Below, in pieces: positions 46,150-56,092 of a stretch of 64,000 nt of DNA (the stretch's first letter is position 1; every line of letters begins with the position of its first letter). Location of the stretch: positions 372,001 to 436,000 of the forward strand of contig NZ_CP080492.1 of the NCBI RefSeq assembly GCF_019464495.1, read 5' to 3'. Under the pieces are notes generated by a model. That model made no database searches and was not told where the DNA came from. It worked only from the letters and a program-made list of their open reading frames with translations. A program made the translations under genes and the position numbers. This DNA comes from Leucobacter luti. Its GTDB lineage: Bacteria > Actinomycetota > Actinomycetes > Actinomycetales > Microbacteriaceae.

Positions 46150-47016
46150 TTACTCGTTCTGGGCCTTGGACTGGTCACCGTAGAAGCGACCCTGGTTCGG
46201 GTTCAGCTCCAGGGTGGCCTGACCGGTGTTGCCTGCTTCGCGCAACGACTTGATGTACGCGTCGTACTCGTCCTGCTCAACGACCTTGACTTCGAAGAGC
46301 ATCATCGAGTGCGATTCGCCACACAGCTCGGCACACTTCCCCATGAAAGTGCCGGTCTTCGTCGGCGTGAAGCTCATGTAGTTGGTCTGACCCGGAATCA
46401 TGTCCTTCTTGTAAAGGAACTCCACTACCCAGAAGGAGTGAATGACATCGCGGGTCTCGAGACGGATCTCGGTGGTCTTGTCAACGGGCAGGTAGAGCAC
46501 CGGCATGGTCTCTTCCTTCGCCTCGCCGTCCTCATCGGTCTGCACCTGGACGCCCTGGAAGTACACGTCCTCGTCAACATAGTTGAAGTCCCAGGCCCAA
46601 CGCTTGCCGATGACCTCGACAACGTTCTCCGGGTTGTCGTAGCGCGACTCAATCTTGCTCTGCTCCTGCGCGGTGAACGCGAAGAAGCCGAGGACCAGGA
46701 TCACCGGGACAACGGTGAAGAAGGTCTCAATTGGCATGTTGTACCGCAACTGCACCGGAAGGCCCGTCTGGCCCTTACGACGGCGGTAGGCGATCGTGGC
46801 CCAGATGATCAGGCCCCACGTGAGCACGCCGACGGCGAGCAGCACGATCCACGAGGTCACCCACAGCCCGGTGATGCCGTCCGTGTGGTTAGTTGCTCCC
46901 TCAGAACCCGCGGGCAAGAAGCCTCGCTGCTGCTCCGGGGTGCAGCCTGCCAAGAGCAGCGCTGCCGAGAGCGCTACTGGGGCCGCAACCCATTTCATTC
47001 GACGATTGGAACGCAC
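46150..47016 (-). CDS. ctaC: Cytochrome c oxidase subunit II
   Basis: Binds the CuA centre and receives electrons from cytochrome c, 288 residues. The signal peptide ends in a lipobox (LLLAGC, Cys25), then two helices near 45-75 and 90-115, then the cupredoxin domain with [14 protein letters not shown]uA ligands. GTG 47014-47016 has GAAAGG six bases upstream. First gene of the oxidase string. Confidence 0.96.
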   Translation of the reverse strand: MRSNRRMKWVAAPVALSAALLLAGCTPEQQRGFLPAGSEGATNHTDGITGLWVTSWIVLLAVGVLTWGLIIWATIAYRRRKGQTGLPVQLRYNMPIETFFTVVPVILVLGFFAFTAQEQSKIESRYDNPENVVEVIGKRWAWDFNYVDEDVYFQGVQVQTDEDGEAKEETMPVLYLPVDKTTEIRLETRDVIHSFWVVEFLYKKDMIPGQTNYMSFTPTKTGTFMGKCAELCGESHSMMLFEVKVVEQDEYDAYIKSLREAGNTGQATLELNPNQGRFYGDQSKAQNE

Positions 47017-47146
47017 CGCATACCTTTCGAAATGTTTCGTGCCGCCCGAAAACAGGCGAAGCTGATGACTCCCTGTTAGCTTAGCGCGAACCTGAGGGTT
47101 CCCCGAACCAACTCCGGGTGTCGTGGAATCTCATGTCGCGAAAAGC

Positions 47147-47524
47147 TCAACTAAAGCTGTCGCCGCAGGCGCAGCTCCCCTGAGCATTCGGGTTATCGAT
47201 CGTGAAGCCCTGCTTCTGGATCGTGTCCTCGAAATCGATGGTGGCGCCACTCAGGTACGGAACACTCATCTGGTCTACGACGACCTGCACCCCGGTGAAA
47301 TCAACGATGGCGTCGTTGTCGAGCTCGCGCTCGTCGAAGAAGAGCTGGTAAATCAGCCCGGAACACCCTCCCGGCTGCACAGCAATGCGCAGGCGCAGAT
47401 CGTCCCGCCCTTCCTGAGCAAGCAGGCTGCGCACCTTTTCCTGTGCTGCGCTGCTCAGGGCAACCCCGTGCGCCGCGTCCGTGGCCGGTGCGGCGGATTC
47501 TGCCGCGATCGTCTCAGTGCTCAT
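47147..47524 (-). CDS. erpA: Iron-sulfur cluster carrier ErpA/IscA
   Basis: A-type Fe-S carrier of 125 residues that hands clusters to apoproteins. The three conserved cysteines are in GGCSGLIYQ and GSCACGDSF. ATG 47522-47524 with GAGGGAGAAG upstream. It is near ctaC, as in mycobacteria, and functionally complements the SUF operon 37 kb away. Confidence 0.93.
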   Translation of the reverse strand: MSTETIAAESAAPATDAAHGVALSSAAQEKVRSLLAQEGRDDLRLRIAVQPGGCSGLIYQLFFDERELDNDAIVDFTGVQVVVDQMSVPYLSGATIDFEDTIQKQGFTIDNPNAQGSCACGDSFS

Positions 47525-47687
47525 GACTTCTCCCTCGCTCGCGTCCGTATAAGTCAGACGTTCTCAGTCTACCGCGAGAGACCCGAGCACAAGCCTCGGC
47601 TGAGACACGGTATTCTGAAGGGCATCACGCCCGCTGTGCGGGGCAGACACCGGGCGCACTCGTGCGCACCAGATCGAGAGGACAGGC

Positions 47688-48263
47688 GTGTCGAAGAAGG
47701 ACGCCGCTGATGCGGCGGGCACGAACGAGCAGGACACCACCGACGAGAACGTCGGTAAGGGACGTCCGACGCCGTCGCGCAAACAGGCCCAGGCCGCAAA
47801 CGCGCGACCTATTGTTGGGTCAAAGGACAAGACACTCCAGAAGGAGCAGCGTAAGCAGCAGGCCGATGCTCGGGAGCGCGCGCGCCTCGGCATGATGGAG
47901 GGCGATGAGCGCTTCCTCACCGCCCGTGATCGTGGCCCCCAGCGGCGCTTCGTACGCGACTATGTCGACGCGCGCTGGAACGTCGGAGAGATGCTGATCC
48001 CCATGATGCTCGTCGTGCTCGTCATGACGTTCATCCCGGGCGTGGTGCAGGTCATCAGCCTGATCGTCATCTGGGCCTTCGTCGCACTGGCGATCCTCGA
48101 CGCGTTCCTCCTCGGTCTGAAGCTCAAACGCCTGCTCGGCACGAAGTTCGGTGTCGACAAGATCCAGCCGGGCTACCGCTGGTACGCCGCGATGCGCGCG
48201 TTCCAGTTCCGCCCGCTACGGATGCCGAAGCCACAGGTCAAGCGCGGCAACCGCCCCAGCTAG
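47688..48263 (+). CDS. DUF3043 domain membrane protein
   Basis: Actinobacteria-specific protein of 191 residues. A long charged N-terminal part (Lys/Arg/Gln/Asp-rich, about 1-75) leads into the motif FLTARDRGPQRRFVRDYVDAR, then two membrane helices near 100-140 and a basic tail. GTG 47688 with GAGAGGA upstream. Position next to erpA/ctaC is conserved in the phylum; function unknown. Confidence 0.9.
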   Translation: MSKKDAADAAGTNEQDTTDENVGKGRPTPSRKQAQAANARPIVGSKDKTLQKEQRKQQADARERARLGMMEGDERFLTARDRGPQRRFVRDYVDARWNVGEMLIPMMLVVLVMTFIPGVVQVISLIVIWAFVALAILDAFLLGLKLKRLLGTKFGVDKIQPGYRWYAAMRAFQFRPLRMPKPQVKRGNRPS

Positions 48264-48270
48264 AACGATC

Positions 48271-48326
48271 TACACACAGCTGAGGCCCGCGATTCGAGAG
48301 CGAATCGCGGGCCTCAGCTGTGTGTA
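48271..48326. terminator. Bidirectional hairpin between DUF3043 gene and pyrD
   Basis: Perfect 26-bp inverted repeat (48271-48296 and 48301-48326) with an AGAG loop, between convergent genes. The longest perfect hairpin in the window. Confidence 0.92.
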
Positions 48327-48337
48327 CGGCAGTGGGG

Positions 48338-49387
48338 CTATGCCGCTGCGTTGCCCCGAAAACCTGCGCGCACGAGGCCGCGGTTGATCGCCCGCGCCCA
48401 CAGCGGCCCTTCGTAGATAAACGCAGTGAACCCCTGCACCAGCGTTGCACCAGCTCGCAGCCTCTCGTGCACATCCTCGGCGGTATTCACTCCCCCAACT
48501 GAGATCACACAGAACTCCGGGTTGGGCTCGGCGCGCCGGATGCGGTGGAGCACCTCGAGTGAGCGGGCCCTGAGCGGCTCACCTGAGAGACCGCCAGCAC
48601 CCATACGTTCAATCTCAGCCACGGGTGCTTCGAGTCCCGAGCGCGACACCGTCGTGTTTGTTGCGATGATCCCGTCGAGCCCGAGTCGCACCGCAAGAGC
48701 GACGATCCCGTCGATCTGCTCGTCGTCCATATCGGGAGCGATCTTCACCAGCAGCGGAGTGCGTCCGGAGGCCTCTCGCACGGCCGCGAGCAGCGGCTCA
48801 AGCAGCTCCACTTCCTGCAGACCGCGCAGCCCTGGCGTGTTGGGTGAACTCACGTTGACCGCGAGGTAGTCAGCGATCGGCGCGAGCCGCTCGGTGCTCC
48901 ACACGTAGTCCTGCGTGGCATTCTCGACCTCGGTGATCCGGCTCTTCCCGATGTTCACACCGATCACTGGCCGATGTCGGGAGAGCCGCGCACGCTCGAT
49001 CCGCGGGACAGCCGCGGCGGAGCCGCCGTTGTTGAATCCCATCCGGTTGATGAGCGCACGATCCCCCACGAGCCGGAACATGCGCGGCTTGGGGTTGCCG
49101 GGCTGCGCGTGTCTCGTGAGCGTGCCAACTTCGACGTGGCCGAATCCGATCGCCCCAAGACCTGCGATGCCCGAGGCGTTCTTATCGAAGCCGGCGGCAA
49201 GCCCAAAGGGGCTCGGGAACTCGAGTCCGAGCGTGCGCACCCGAAGCGAGGGATCGGCACCACACCAACGACGCACGATACCGCCCAGCAGCGGCGTCGC
49301 TTGGATCACCCGAAACGCGAGGTGGTGCGCGGGTTCTGGATCCATCCGTCGCAGCACGGTGGAGAACAGCAGCGGGTAGAAACGCAT
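48338..49387 (-). CDS. pyrD: Quinone-dependent dihydroorotate dehydrogenase
   Basis: Fourth step of pyrimidine synthesis, oxidising dihydroorotate and passing electrons to the quinone pool. The 349-residue class-2 form has the N-terminal membrane-associating helix (HHLAFRVIQATPLLGGIV), FPSPFGLAAGFDKN, and the catalytic serine region NVSSPNTPGLRGLQ. ATG 49385-49387 follows nrdR by five bases. Last gene of hisD-nrdR-pyrD. Confidence 0.95.
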   Translation of the reverse strand: MRFYPLLFSTVLRRMDPEPAHHLAFRVIQATPLLGGIVRRWCGADPSLRVRTLGLEFPSPFGLAAGFDKNASGIAGLGAIGFGHVEVGTLTRHAQPGNPKPRMFRLVGDRALINRMGFNNGGSAAAVPRIERARLSRHRPVIGVNIGKSRITEVENATQDYVWSTERLAPIADYLAVNVSSPNTPGLRGLQEVELLEPLLAAVREASGRTPLLVKIAPDMDDEQIDGIVALAVRLGLDGIIATNTTVSRSGLEAPVAEIERMGAGGLSGEPLRARSLEVLHRIRRAEPNPEFCVISVGGVNTAEDVHERLRAGATLVQGFTAFIYEGPLWARAINRGLVRAGFRGNAAA

Positions 49388-49392
49388 TCGGA

Positions 49393-49887
49393 TTACTCCT
49401 GTGACGGGGTGGGGATGATCGAAGCCGGATTCGGCTGAACCTCGGGGTGTTCACGCAGTTCCGCGATGGCTTCGTCGAAATCGGCGAGGGATTCAAACGC
49501 CTGGTAGACGCTGGCGAAGCGCAGGTACGCAACTTCGTCGAGTTTGCGCAGGTGTGGCAGGATCGCGAGACCAATCTCATTGGCGTCGAACTGCGCGATC
49601 CCGCTGGAGCGCACCGATTCTTCAACCTGCTGAGCAAGGACGGCGAGATCCGCTTCCGTCACCGGGCGGCCCTGGCACGCCTTGCGGACACCGCTCATGA
49701 CTTTCTCACGGCTAAAGGGTTCAACGACGCCTGACCGCTTGATCACGGTGAGGCTGGCGGTTTCGGTCGTAGTGAAACGACGACCACACTCGGGGCACTG
49801 GCGCCTGCGTCGAATTGAGAGACCGTCGTCTGCGGTCCGGGAATCGATCACGCGAGAGTCAGTGTGGCGACAGAATGGGCAGTGCAC
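49393..49887 (-). CDS. nrdR: Transcriptional repressor NrdR
   Basis: Zinc-finger/ATP-cone regulator of ribonucleotide reductase genes, 164 residues. Zinc ligands Cys3, Cys6, Cys31 and Cys34 (CPFC and CPEC), followed by the ATP-cone with [16 protein letters not shown]. The GTG start shares a base with the hisD stop (TAGTG). No nrd gene is in the window, so it must act elsewhere. Confidence 0.95.
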   Translation of the reverse strand: MHCPFCRHTDSRVIDSRTADDGLSIRRRRQCPECGRRFTTTETASLTVIKRSGVVEPFSREKVMSGVRKACQGRPVTEADLAVLAQQVEESVRSSGIAQFDANEIGLAILPHLRKLDEVAYLRFASVYQAFESLADFDEAIAELREHPEVQPNPASIIPTPSQE

Positions 49888-51203
49888 TAGGCAGTCTCCT
49901 CTTCAAAGCGGGCACTCACGGCCTCGCCGTGCGCGGGCAGCCCCTCAGCTCCGGCGAGCGCGAGCAGTGGCGCCTCGGCGATGGCAAGCGAGTGTCGGTC
50001 ATAGCTGACGATTTGCTGGGGGCGCAAGAAGGTGTGTGCGCCGAGTCCCGCGGCGAATCTCGCGGTGCCACCAGTTGGAAGCACGTGATTGGATCCCGCG
50101 AGATAGTCCCCCAGGCTCACGGGTGTATACCCACCCATGAAAATAGCGCCAGCGTCGGTGATTCCGGCGAGCGTGAGCTCATCGTCGCGGGTCTGGATCT
50201 CAAGGTGTTCCGGGCCGTAGGCATTGCTCACGCGAATGGCGACATCAATGCTGTCGACGAGGATCACGGCCGACTGCGGCCCGCTCAATGCCGTCGCAAC
50301 CCGCTCGGCGTGCCGGGTACGGGGTGCACGCGACGCGATCTCCGCCTGAACACGCTCAGCAAACGCTGCGGAGTCTGTCACGAGCACCGACGCCGCTGCC
50401 TCGTCGTGCTCCGCCTGGCTAATCAAGTCGGCAGCAACAAAGCGGGGATCTGCGCTGTCGTCGGCGATGACGAGGATCTCCGTCGTGCCTGCCTCAGAGT
50501 CGATGCCGACGAGCCCACTGACGACACGCTTCGCTGCAGCGACAAAAACGTTGCCCGGACCGGTGACGACATCGACCGGTTCGAGGTCGATCTCGGGCAC
50601 GCCGTGTGCGAAGGCAGCAATTGCGCCAGCCCCGCCGATCGCGTAGACCTCGTCGATCCCGCAGAGTGCGGCCGCCCACAACACTGCGGGGTGTGGCAGA
50701 CCAGCGTTGTCGCGCTGTGCGGGTGACGCGAGCGCAAGGCTCGGAACTCCTGCCACCTGCGCGGCGACGGCGTTCATGATGACGGACGAGGGGTACGCTG
50801 CTTTGCCACCCGGTGCGTACAGGCCAACGCGAGACACCGGTTGCCAGCGCTGCCGGATCACCGCGCCGTCGCTGAGTGTGGTCTCCTGCGATGCGGGAAC
50901 CTGTGCGGCTGAACCACGGCGGAGACGTTCGATGAGCTCGGTGAGCGCAGCGGACACCTCGGGCGGGCACGCCTCGAGCGACTCCGTGATCGCCGCCGCT
51001 GGTACGCGGAGCGCATGTCCGGAGACACCGTCGAAGTCGCGCGCTTGCTCGCGCAGGGCGATTTCGCCGTGTGCCGCAACCGCGGCGACAAGCGGGCGCA
51101 CCTGTTCGACGGCAACGTCGGCGCTGAGCGCTGCCCGTGGCACCAGTTGGAGGAGATCGCTGCGGGAGAGCTCGCGCCCTCTGAGATCAGTCGTACGCAT
51201 CAC
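49887..51203 (-). CDS. hisD: Histidinol dehydrogenase
   Basis: Catalyses the last two oxidations of histidine synthesis. The 438-residue product has the zinc-site blocks [15 protein letters not shown] sequence (here [11 protein letters not shown]) and GPEHLEI, and the NAD region [17 protein letters not shown]. The GTG at 51201-51203 (or the adjacent ATG) is not preceded by a ribosome site; TAGAAT lies six bases upstream. No other his gene is adjacent in the window. Confidence 0.95.
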   Translation of the reverse strand: MMRTTDLRGRELSRSDLLQLVPRAALSADVAVEQVRPLVAAVAAHGEIALREQARDFDGVSGHALRVPAAAITESLEACPPEVSAALTELIERLRRGSAAQVPASQETTLSDGAVIRQRWQPVSRVGLYAPGGKAAYPSSVIMNAVAAQVAGVPSLALASPAQRDNAGLPHPAVLWAAALCGIDEVYAIGGAGAIAAFAHGVPEIDLEPVDVVTGPGNVFVAAAKRVVSGLVGIDSEAGTTEILVIADDSADPRFVAADLISQAEHDEAAASVLVTDSAAFAERVQAEIASRAPRTRHAERVATALSGPQSAVILVDSIDVAIRVSNAYGPEHLEIQTRDDELTLAGITDAGAIFMGGYTPVSLGDYLAGSNHVLPTGGTARFAAGLGAHTFLRPQQIVSYDRHSLAIAEAPLLALAGAEGLPAHGEAVSARFEEETA

Positions 51204-51209
51204 CCTCTC

Positions 51210-51215
51210 ATTCTA
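51210..51215 (-). promoter_or_regulatory. Putative -10 of a leaderless hisD transcript
   Basis: TAGAAT on the minus strand ends six bases before the GTG at 51203. Confidence 0.5.
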
Positions 51216-51364
51216 CTGAGCCTGGTCGGCTTCCCCGCGCGCGTCTGCGAGGATGGGATGATCCCCGACGAGAGGCGGCGCATGCGCGGCACAGTTCACG
51301 GCGCAGGCCACGCCCGCTGCAGTACCCCGGCGCTCGGGTCCACTGCTCTGCACAGGAGGTGCAC

Positions 51365-52117
51365 GTGACGATCACGACCGGGGTGCTGATTCTCGGACTC
51401 ATCCTCATTGGGGCCGCCGCACAGCGGATGGCGGGTCTCGGATTCGCGCTGTTGGTAGCGCCGTTCATGACCCTCGTGCTTGGCGCTCACTCCGGAGTCA
51501 TGCTGGTGAACGTGCTCGGGGTGATCTCAAGCGCACTGATTTTGCCGCGCGTGTGGCGGTCCATTGACTGGGTCATGTTCCGCTGGCTCGGCGCGTTCGC
51601 CGTGGTGGGCGCACTGCTCGGGTCGTGGGTTGCGCAGTTGTTCTCCCCCGCGGTGATGGCGGTCGCGGTCGGTGTGATCGTGATCGTTGCGCTCGGCGCG
51701 TCTCTCACCCTGTCAGGCAATAAGTTCTCGACCGAGCTGCGCTGGCCCCGAGCGGGAGCCGGATTCCTTTCGGGCCTCACCAATTCGCTGGCGGGAGTGG
51801 GCGGCCCCGCCGTAAGCGCCTACGCTGTGCTGACCAGGTGGCCACAGACCGCGTTCGCCGCGACGCTGCAGCCCTATTTCATTCTGACCGGCGGGACTTC
51901 GGCGATTTCCAAACTCGTGCTGGATCCGGGCGGGTTGCCCCCAACCGAGTGGTGGTTTTGGGTCGTCGTGCTGCTCGCCGTGCTCGGTGGCATTGCGGCT
52001 GGCGAGCGGCTCCTCAAGCTGGTGACCCCGAGCCAGGTACGCCGGTTCGTGATCATCCTTGCGTTCGCAGGCGCCACCGCCTCCCTCGTACGGGGCCTCA
52101 TCGATCTGCTCGCCTGA
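51365..52117 (+). CDS. TauE/SafE family membrane transporter
   Basis: About 250 residues with seven or eight helices, of the family linked to export of sulfite or organosulfonates. N-terminal GAAAQRMAGLGFALLVAP and the internal repeat GFLSGLTNSLAGVGGPAV are typical of the two half-repeats. GTG 51365 is chosen because AGGAGG ends five bases upstream; the GTG at 51359 overlaps that site. Substrate unknown. Confidence 0.87.
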   Translation: MTITTGVLILGLILIGAAAQRMAGLGFALLVAPFMTLVLGAHSGVMLVNVLGVISSALILPRVWRSIDWVMFRWLGAFAVVGALLGSWVAQLFSPAVMAVAVGVIVIVALGASLTLSGNKFSTELRWPRAGAGFLSGLTNSLAGVGGPAVSAYAVLTRWPQTAFAATLQPYFILTGGTSAISKLVLDPGGLPPTEWWFWVVVLLAVLGGIAAGERLLKLVTPSQVRRFVIILAFAGATASLVRGLIDLLA

Positions 52118-52252
52118 GTGTGCGGCCGCGGTAGGGGGGCACCGGCGCCAGCCGCGTTTCGAGCTCAGGCAGGAGATCCGAGTTCGCGCAGGAGGGGCCG
52201 CCGCGACCTCACCCTGCACGAGCGAGGTTTTCCTGCGTGACTGCGACGGCCA

Positions 52253-53836
52253 CTAGGCGTGTGGGGCGAGCATCCCCAGCCAGGCGAGTTCGCGCGCTCC
52301 GGCAATCACCGCCTCGCTCGCGGCGGAAGGATCCACTTCGAGGAGTGTCGCAAGCGCGTCCGCAATTTGTCCGAGCGTCAACTCTCCGTCGCTCGCTCCG
52401 ACCGCGGCAGCGAGCAACGGGTCGGCAGCGACGCGACGTGCGATCGGGCGGTCCGTGACGAGCGTCAACGCGCTCGGGGATTCTTGACCAGGCTCGTGGA
52501 TCCGCTCCTCTGACACGCTGTTCGAGACGACCCAGCGCGTCGCAAGGACTTCCTCATCACTCATGCGTGCCGCAATTGCGCCAGCCGTGAATGCCGCCTC
52601 GAGCTCACGCCCCAGCGCGTCGGTGCTGAGCGCCCCGGTGGCCTGCTCGACGTGCACGATCGTGTGCGTGAGCGTTCCTGGCTGGGTGGTCGTCGAAGTG
52701 TGAGCGGCTTCTTCGGGCTCGCGTCGGATCCGGATCGCACCGAGTCCCACACTGACAATGCGGCGCATCGCAAAGTCATCGAGCCAGGCACCCAACAGGT
52801 CATCGAACTCGGCAGATCCGGGGCGCGCGCCCCCGTCCCTGGCCCAGGTTTCGGCGTACTGCACCGGCGTCAAACGATCCCGCTCGATCACCCACGCCGT
52901 GAGCGGACCCGCCGCAGAGGCGTTGATCCAGTCGGTAACTCTCCCGAGGCCGTTGCCGCCCCAGGGAGTCTCCCAATTCGCGAGGCAGAGCATGGTGCCC
53001 CCTGGCACGAGCTGCGCTGGGCCGTGCTCGACAACCGCAGCTGCGAGGGCGTCCCCGACCATGCCGCCATCGCGGTACTCGTACACTGGGCCGTCCCCCG
53101 TGCGCGGTGTGATCACGAACGGCGGGTTTGAAAGAATCAGGTCAAAGCGCTCGCTGCTCACCGGGGCGAAGAGGCTCCCCTTCCTGAACTCGATTGAGTG
53201 TTCGACTCCGTTGAGCACCGCGTTCGCCGCGGCAAGCATGAGCGCGCGCTCCGAGATATCGGTGGCGATGACTCTGCCGCCGCGAAGCGTGAGGTGCAGG
53301 GCGACAATTCCGCAGCCGGTGCCGAGATCAAGCGCCAGAGCCACATCTCCGACCGGTGCCTGCGCGATCAGTGAGCGGGTCGCTCCCCCGACCCCCATCA
53401 CGTGATCTGGACGTGCCGGCCCTCGGCGGAGCTGATCGTCGAGATCTGAGAGTACCCACCACTGCTGCGGCGCGGCCTCGCGCGAATCCACGATCGTGAC
53501 CGGGTTGAGTGAGAGTGCGGCGCGAAAGTGTGTACGGGCAGGATCGGGATCCGTCACTTCCTCAACCAGCCCGAGCTCTTGCGCGCCCGCTGCGCCCAGT
53601 TCGGGCAGCGCCATGTCGAGCGCAATAGGGGTGACGGCTTCTCCGAGGAGGAAGAGCCGCACGAGCAGCGCGAGCGGTGTGTGTTCCCGCTCCGCAAGCG
53701 CGCGCTGCGCCGGCACGAAGACGCCGCGGAGCCGGGCGGCGTCCGCGGCGTCTCCGAGCAGCGCTGTGACACTCGTCACCTGATACTCAGCAGCGGCGAG
53801 GTCGGCACGAAGCCGGTGCAGAAGCGCAGATTCCAT
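52253..53836 (-). CDS. N5-glutamine/RNA-type class I SAM methyltransferase, three-part protein
   Basis: A 527-residue protein. The N-terminal 110 residues form an alpha-helical domain (DUF7059-like). The middle is a Rossmann methyltransferase with ALDLGTGCGIVAL (168-180), ATDISERAL and the NPPF motif at 237-240 used by enzymes that methylate planar nitrogens (HemK/RsmC type). The C-terminal 150 residues are unrecognised. The ATG at 53834-53836 is preceded at leaderless spacing by TACCCT; the longer open reading upstream is noise. Target not known. Confidence 0.85.
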   Translation of the reverse strand: MESALLHRLRADLAAAEYQVTSVTALLGDAADAARLRGVFVPAQRALAEREHTPLALLVRLFLLGEAVTPIALDMALPELGAAGAQELGLVEEVTDPDPARTHFRAALSLNPVTIVDSREAAPQQWWVLSDLDDQLRRGPARPDHVMGVGGATRSLIAQAPVGDVALALDLGTGCGIVALHLTLRGGRVIATDISERALMLAAANAVLNGVEHSIEFRKGSLFAPVSSERFDLILSNPPFVITPRTGDGPVYEYRDGGMVGDALAAAVVEHGPAQLVPGGTMLCLANWETPWGGNGLGRVTDWINASAAGPLTAWVIERDRLTPVQYAETWARDGGARPGSAEFDDLLGAWLDDFAMRRIVSVGLGAIRIRREPEEAAHTSTTTQPGTLTHTIVHVEQATGALSTDALGRELEAAFTAGAIAARMSDEEVLATRWVVSNSVSEERIHEPGQESPSALTLVTDRPIARRVAADPLLAAAVGASDGELTLGQIADALATLLEVDPSAASEAVIAGARELAWLGMLAPHA

Positions 53837-53842
53837 CCCTCT

Positions 53843-53848
53843 AGGGTA
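53843..53848 (-). promoter_or_regulatory. Putative -10 of a leaderless methyltransferase transcript
   Basis: TACCCT on the minus strand ends six bases before the ATG. The bases between (agaggg) resemble a ribosome site but abut the start codon. Confidence 0.4.
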
Positions 53849-53864
53849 GAGGGTGATTTCCGAG

Positions 53865-54509
53865 TTAGTACGCGACGGTAAAGCGCTGGCGCGAGTGCGT
53901 CGGCGTTTCGATCTCGTCGGCGATCGCCACGCCAAAGTCGGCACCTGAGATCGCAGAGTTTCCTGCGGCATCAGTGAGGAGCACGTCCCCGCCCACACGG
54001 AAATCGCCCGTGAACTCGCCAGCGGCCCACGGCCCGAATCCGCCAGCCGGGCTGACATAGAACCAGTCGAGAGCCTCAGGCGTCGCACGCAGATCATCCA
54101 GGACACCGCCCATTTCGGCGGCTTCTGCCTTGATCTCGTCGGGGAATCCGGCACCGTTCATGACGAGGTCACCACCCTCCTCCTGCAGCAGCGAGCCTGC
54201 CCCACCGATGACGCCCAGGCGCACCCCGGCGGCCTGTGCTTCGACGGCGAGTTCTGCAATCGCCTGGCGCACCTTGCCGGCCATGTCTCCGCGCGGCGAG
54301 ACCGCAACGATCACCACGTCAGAATCGGCCAACAGGCGTGCACGATCGGCCGGATCGAGCACCGAGCCTGTCGTGTAGTTCACTCCGCCCAGCTGCTGGG
54401 CCACCTCACCTCGGCTCACACTCGTGACGAAAAACCCTCGCACCGCTGCCGCCTCTGCAATGTGCGAGCCAGCGTATCCACTGCCACCAATGATGGTTAC
54501 CTTCGTCAT
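53865..54509 (-). CDS. NAD(P)-binding oxidoreductase, NmrA/YwnB-like
   Basis: A 214-residue single Rossmann domain starting MTKVTIIGGSGYAGSHIAE, with the GGSGYAG dinucleotide motif at 8-14. It resembles the YwnB/NmrA-like atypical SDR group with NAD(P)H-binding. ATG 54509 is selected since GAAGGG is six bases upstream; ATG 54515 is too near. Substrate unknown. Confidence 0.82.
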   Translation of the reverse strand: MTKVTIIGGSGYAGSHIAEAAAVRGFFVTSVSRGEVAQQLGGVNYTTGSVLDPADRARLLADSDVVIVAVSPRGDMAGKVRQAIAELAVEAQAAGVRLGVIGGAGSLLQEEGGDLVMNGAGFPDEIKAEAAEMGGVLDDLRATPEALDWFYVSPAGGFGPWAAGEFTGDFRVGGDVLLTDAAGNSAISGADFGVAIADEIETPTHSRQRFTVAY

Positions 54510-54550
54510 GCTCATTCCCTTCGTCACTGCGATCCGCAATTCATGCGGCT

Positions 54551-54597
54551 CTGTTCCGGGGAAACCCGGGTGAGCGTCACCCTATTCCCCGGAACAG
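54551..54597 (-). terminator. Terminator hairpin after gltBD
   Basis: 13-bp arms 54551-54563 and 54585-54597, with an inner stem gggtga (54568-54573)/tcaccc (54577-54582). Located just after the gltD stop on the minus strand. Confidence 0.75.
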
Positions 54598-54601
54598 GCA
54601 A

Positions 54602-56092
54602 TTAGGAGAATGCGCGATCTTTTGCGGTCACGGGGCTGGGGAGTACCGTGTCGCCGGTGAGGAAGCGATCCACGGCGGCTGCGGCGGCGCGCCCCTCCGC
54701 GATTGCCCAGACGATCAGCGATTGTCCACGCCCGGCGTCACCAGCAACGAAGACACCGGGAAGCGGTGTCGAGAAGTCGGCTGCGCGATCAAACGCCCCG
54801 CGCGCGTCGACCTCAAGCGTCAAGCCAGGGTCCGTGATCGGTTCCGGTCCGGTGAAGCCCATGGCGATCAGCACAAGATCGGCCGGCAGCAACTGCTCAG
54901 TCCCGGGGATCGGCCCCCGACCCTGTTCGGTGAAGCCAGTCTCCGCAACACGGATCCCAGTCACGGTTCCTGCCGCGTCAGACACTCCGGAATCGTGGGA
55001 AACTCCCCCGCGGTCCCCGCTCACGAATTCAACGGTTGCCGCGAGATAGCGCCGTTCTCCGCCTTCTTCATGCGAGCTGGTGAGTTCGAAGAGCGTGGGG
55101 TGCACGGGCCAGGGCTGGGACTCGCTCCGTGTCTCACCCGGCTGCCGACCGATCGCCAGATTCGTGACTGAGGCAGCACCCTGACGATGCGCAGTGCCAA
55201 CGCAGTCAGCCCCGGTGTCACCCCCGCCGATCACAATCACGTGTTTCCCTGCGGCATCGAATGGGGTCGCATCCAGAGCACCGGATTGCACCCGGTTCGA
55301 CGCAGTGAGGTAGTCCATGGCGGGCATCACCCCAGCCAGTTCCCGTCCGGGCAGCGCCAGTTCGCGCGGCACCGTCGCCCCGGTCGCCACGACGACCGCG
55401 TCAAAGCGGCGACGCAGCTCCACCCAGCTCATGTCCCGGCCGATCTCGATGCCGCACCGGAACCGGGTTCCCTCAGCTTTGAGCTGCTCGATGCGGCGCT
55501 CCACGAGCGCTTTCTCCAGCTTGAAATCGGGAATGCCGAAGCTTAGGAGCCCGCCCGGTGTCTCATCACGTTCGTAGACGGCAACTGTGTGACCAGCGCG
55601 AGTAAGCTGCTGCGCTGCAGCGAGGCCGGCAGGGCCGGACCCGACCACGGCGACAGTCTTGCCAGACAGCCGTGAGGGAGGCTGCGGCTCCACCCAGCCC
55701 CGCTCAAACGCCTGATCGATAATGCTGTTCTCGATTTGCTTGATCGTGACCGCCGGCTGATTGATGTTCAGCACACACGCCGATTCGCACGGCGCCGGGC
55801 ACGCACGTCCGGTGAACTCCGGGAAATTGTTGGTCTCGTGGAGTCGATCGATCGCCTCACGTCCGCGCTCACGATAGACGAGGTCGTTCCATTCAGGAAT
55901 GAGGTTGCCGAGCGGGCAGCCCTGGTGACAGAACGCGACGCCGCAGTCCATACACCGTGAGGCCTGCCGTGCCACGACGGCAGGATTCGCGGGATCGACG
56001 ACCTCGCGCCAGTCTTTGAGTCGAATTGCGACGGGACGCTTGGCCGCGAGCTCGCGCTCGCGCACCTTCAAGAATCCGTGGGTATCAGCCAT
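54602..56092 (-). CDS. gltD: Glutamate synthase small subunit
   Basis: NADPH-dependent electron-input subunit of GOGAT, 496 residues. Cysteine clusters [14 protein letters not shown] and CPAPCESAC bind [4Fe-4S] centres; FAD motif [17 protein letters not shown] and NADPH motif [15 protein letters not shown] follow. ATG 56090-56092 lies inside the end of gltB, an 8-base overlap, so the two are coupled. Confidence 0.96.
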   Translation of the reverse strand: MADTHGFLKVRERELAAKRPVAIRLKDWREVVDPANPAVVARQASRCMDCGVAFCHQGCPLGNLIPEWNDLVYRERGREAIDRLHETNNFPEFTGRACPAPCESACVLNINQPAVTIKQIENSIIDQAFERGWVEPQPPSRLSGKTVAVVGSGPAGLAAAQQLTRAGHTVAVYERDETPGGLLSFGIPDFKLEKALVERRIEQLKAEGTRFRCGIEIGRDMSWVELRRRFDAVVVATGATVPRELALPGRELAGVMPAMDYLTASNRVQSGALDATPFDAAGKHVIVIGGGDTGADCVGTAHRQGAASVTNLAIGRQPGETRSESQPWPVHPTLFELTSSHEEGGERRYLAATVEFVSGDRGGVSHDSGVSDAAGTVTGIRVAETGFTEQGRGPIPGTEQLLPADLVLIAMGFTGPEPITDPGLTLEVDARGAFDRAADFSTPLPGVFVAGDAGRGQSLIVWAIAEGRAAAAAVDRFLTGDTVLPSPVTAKDRAFS

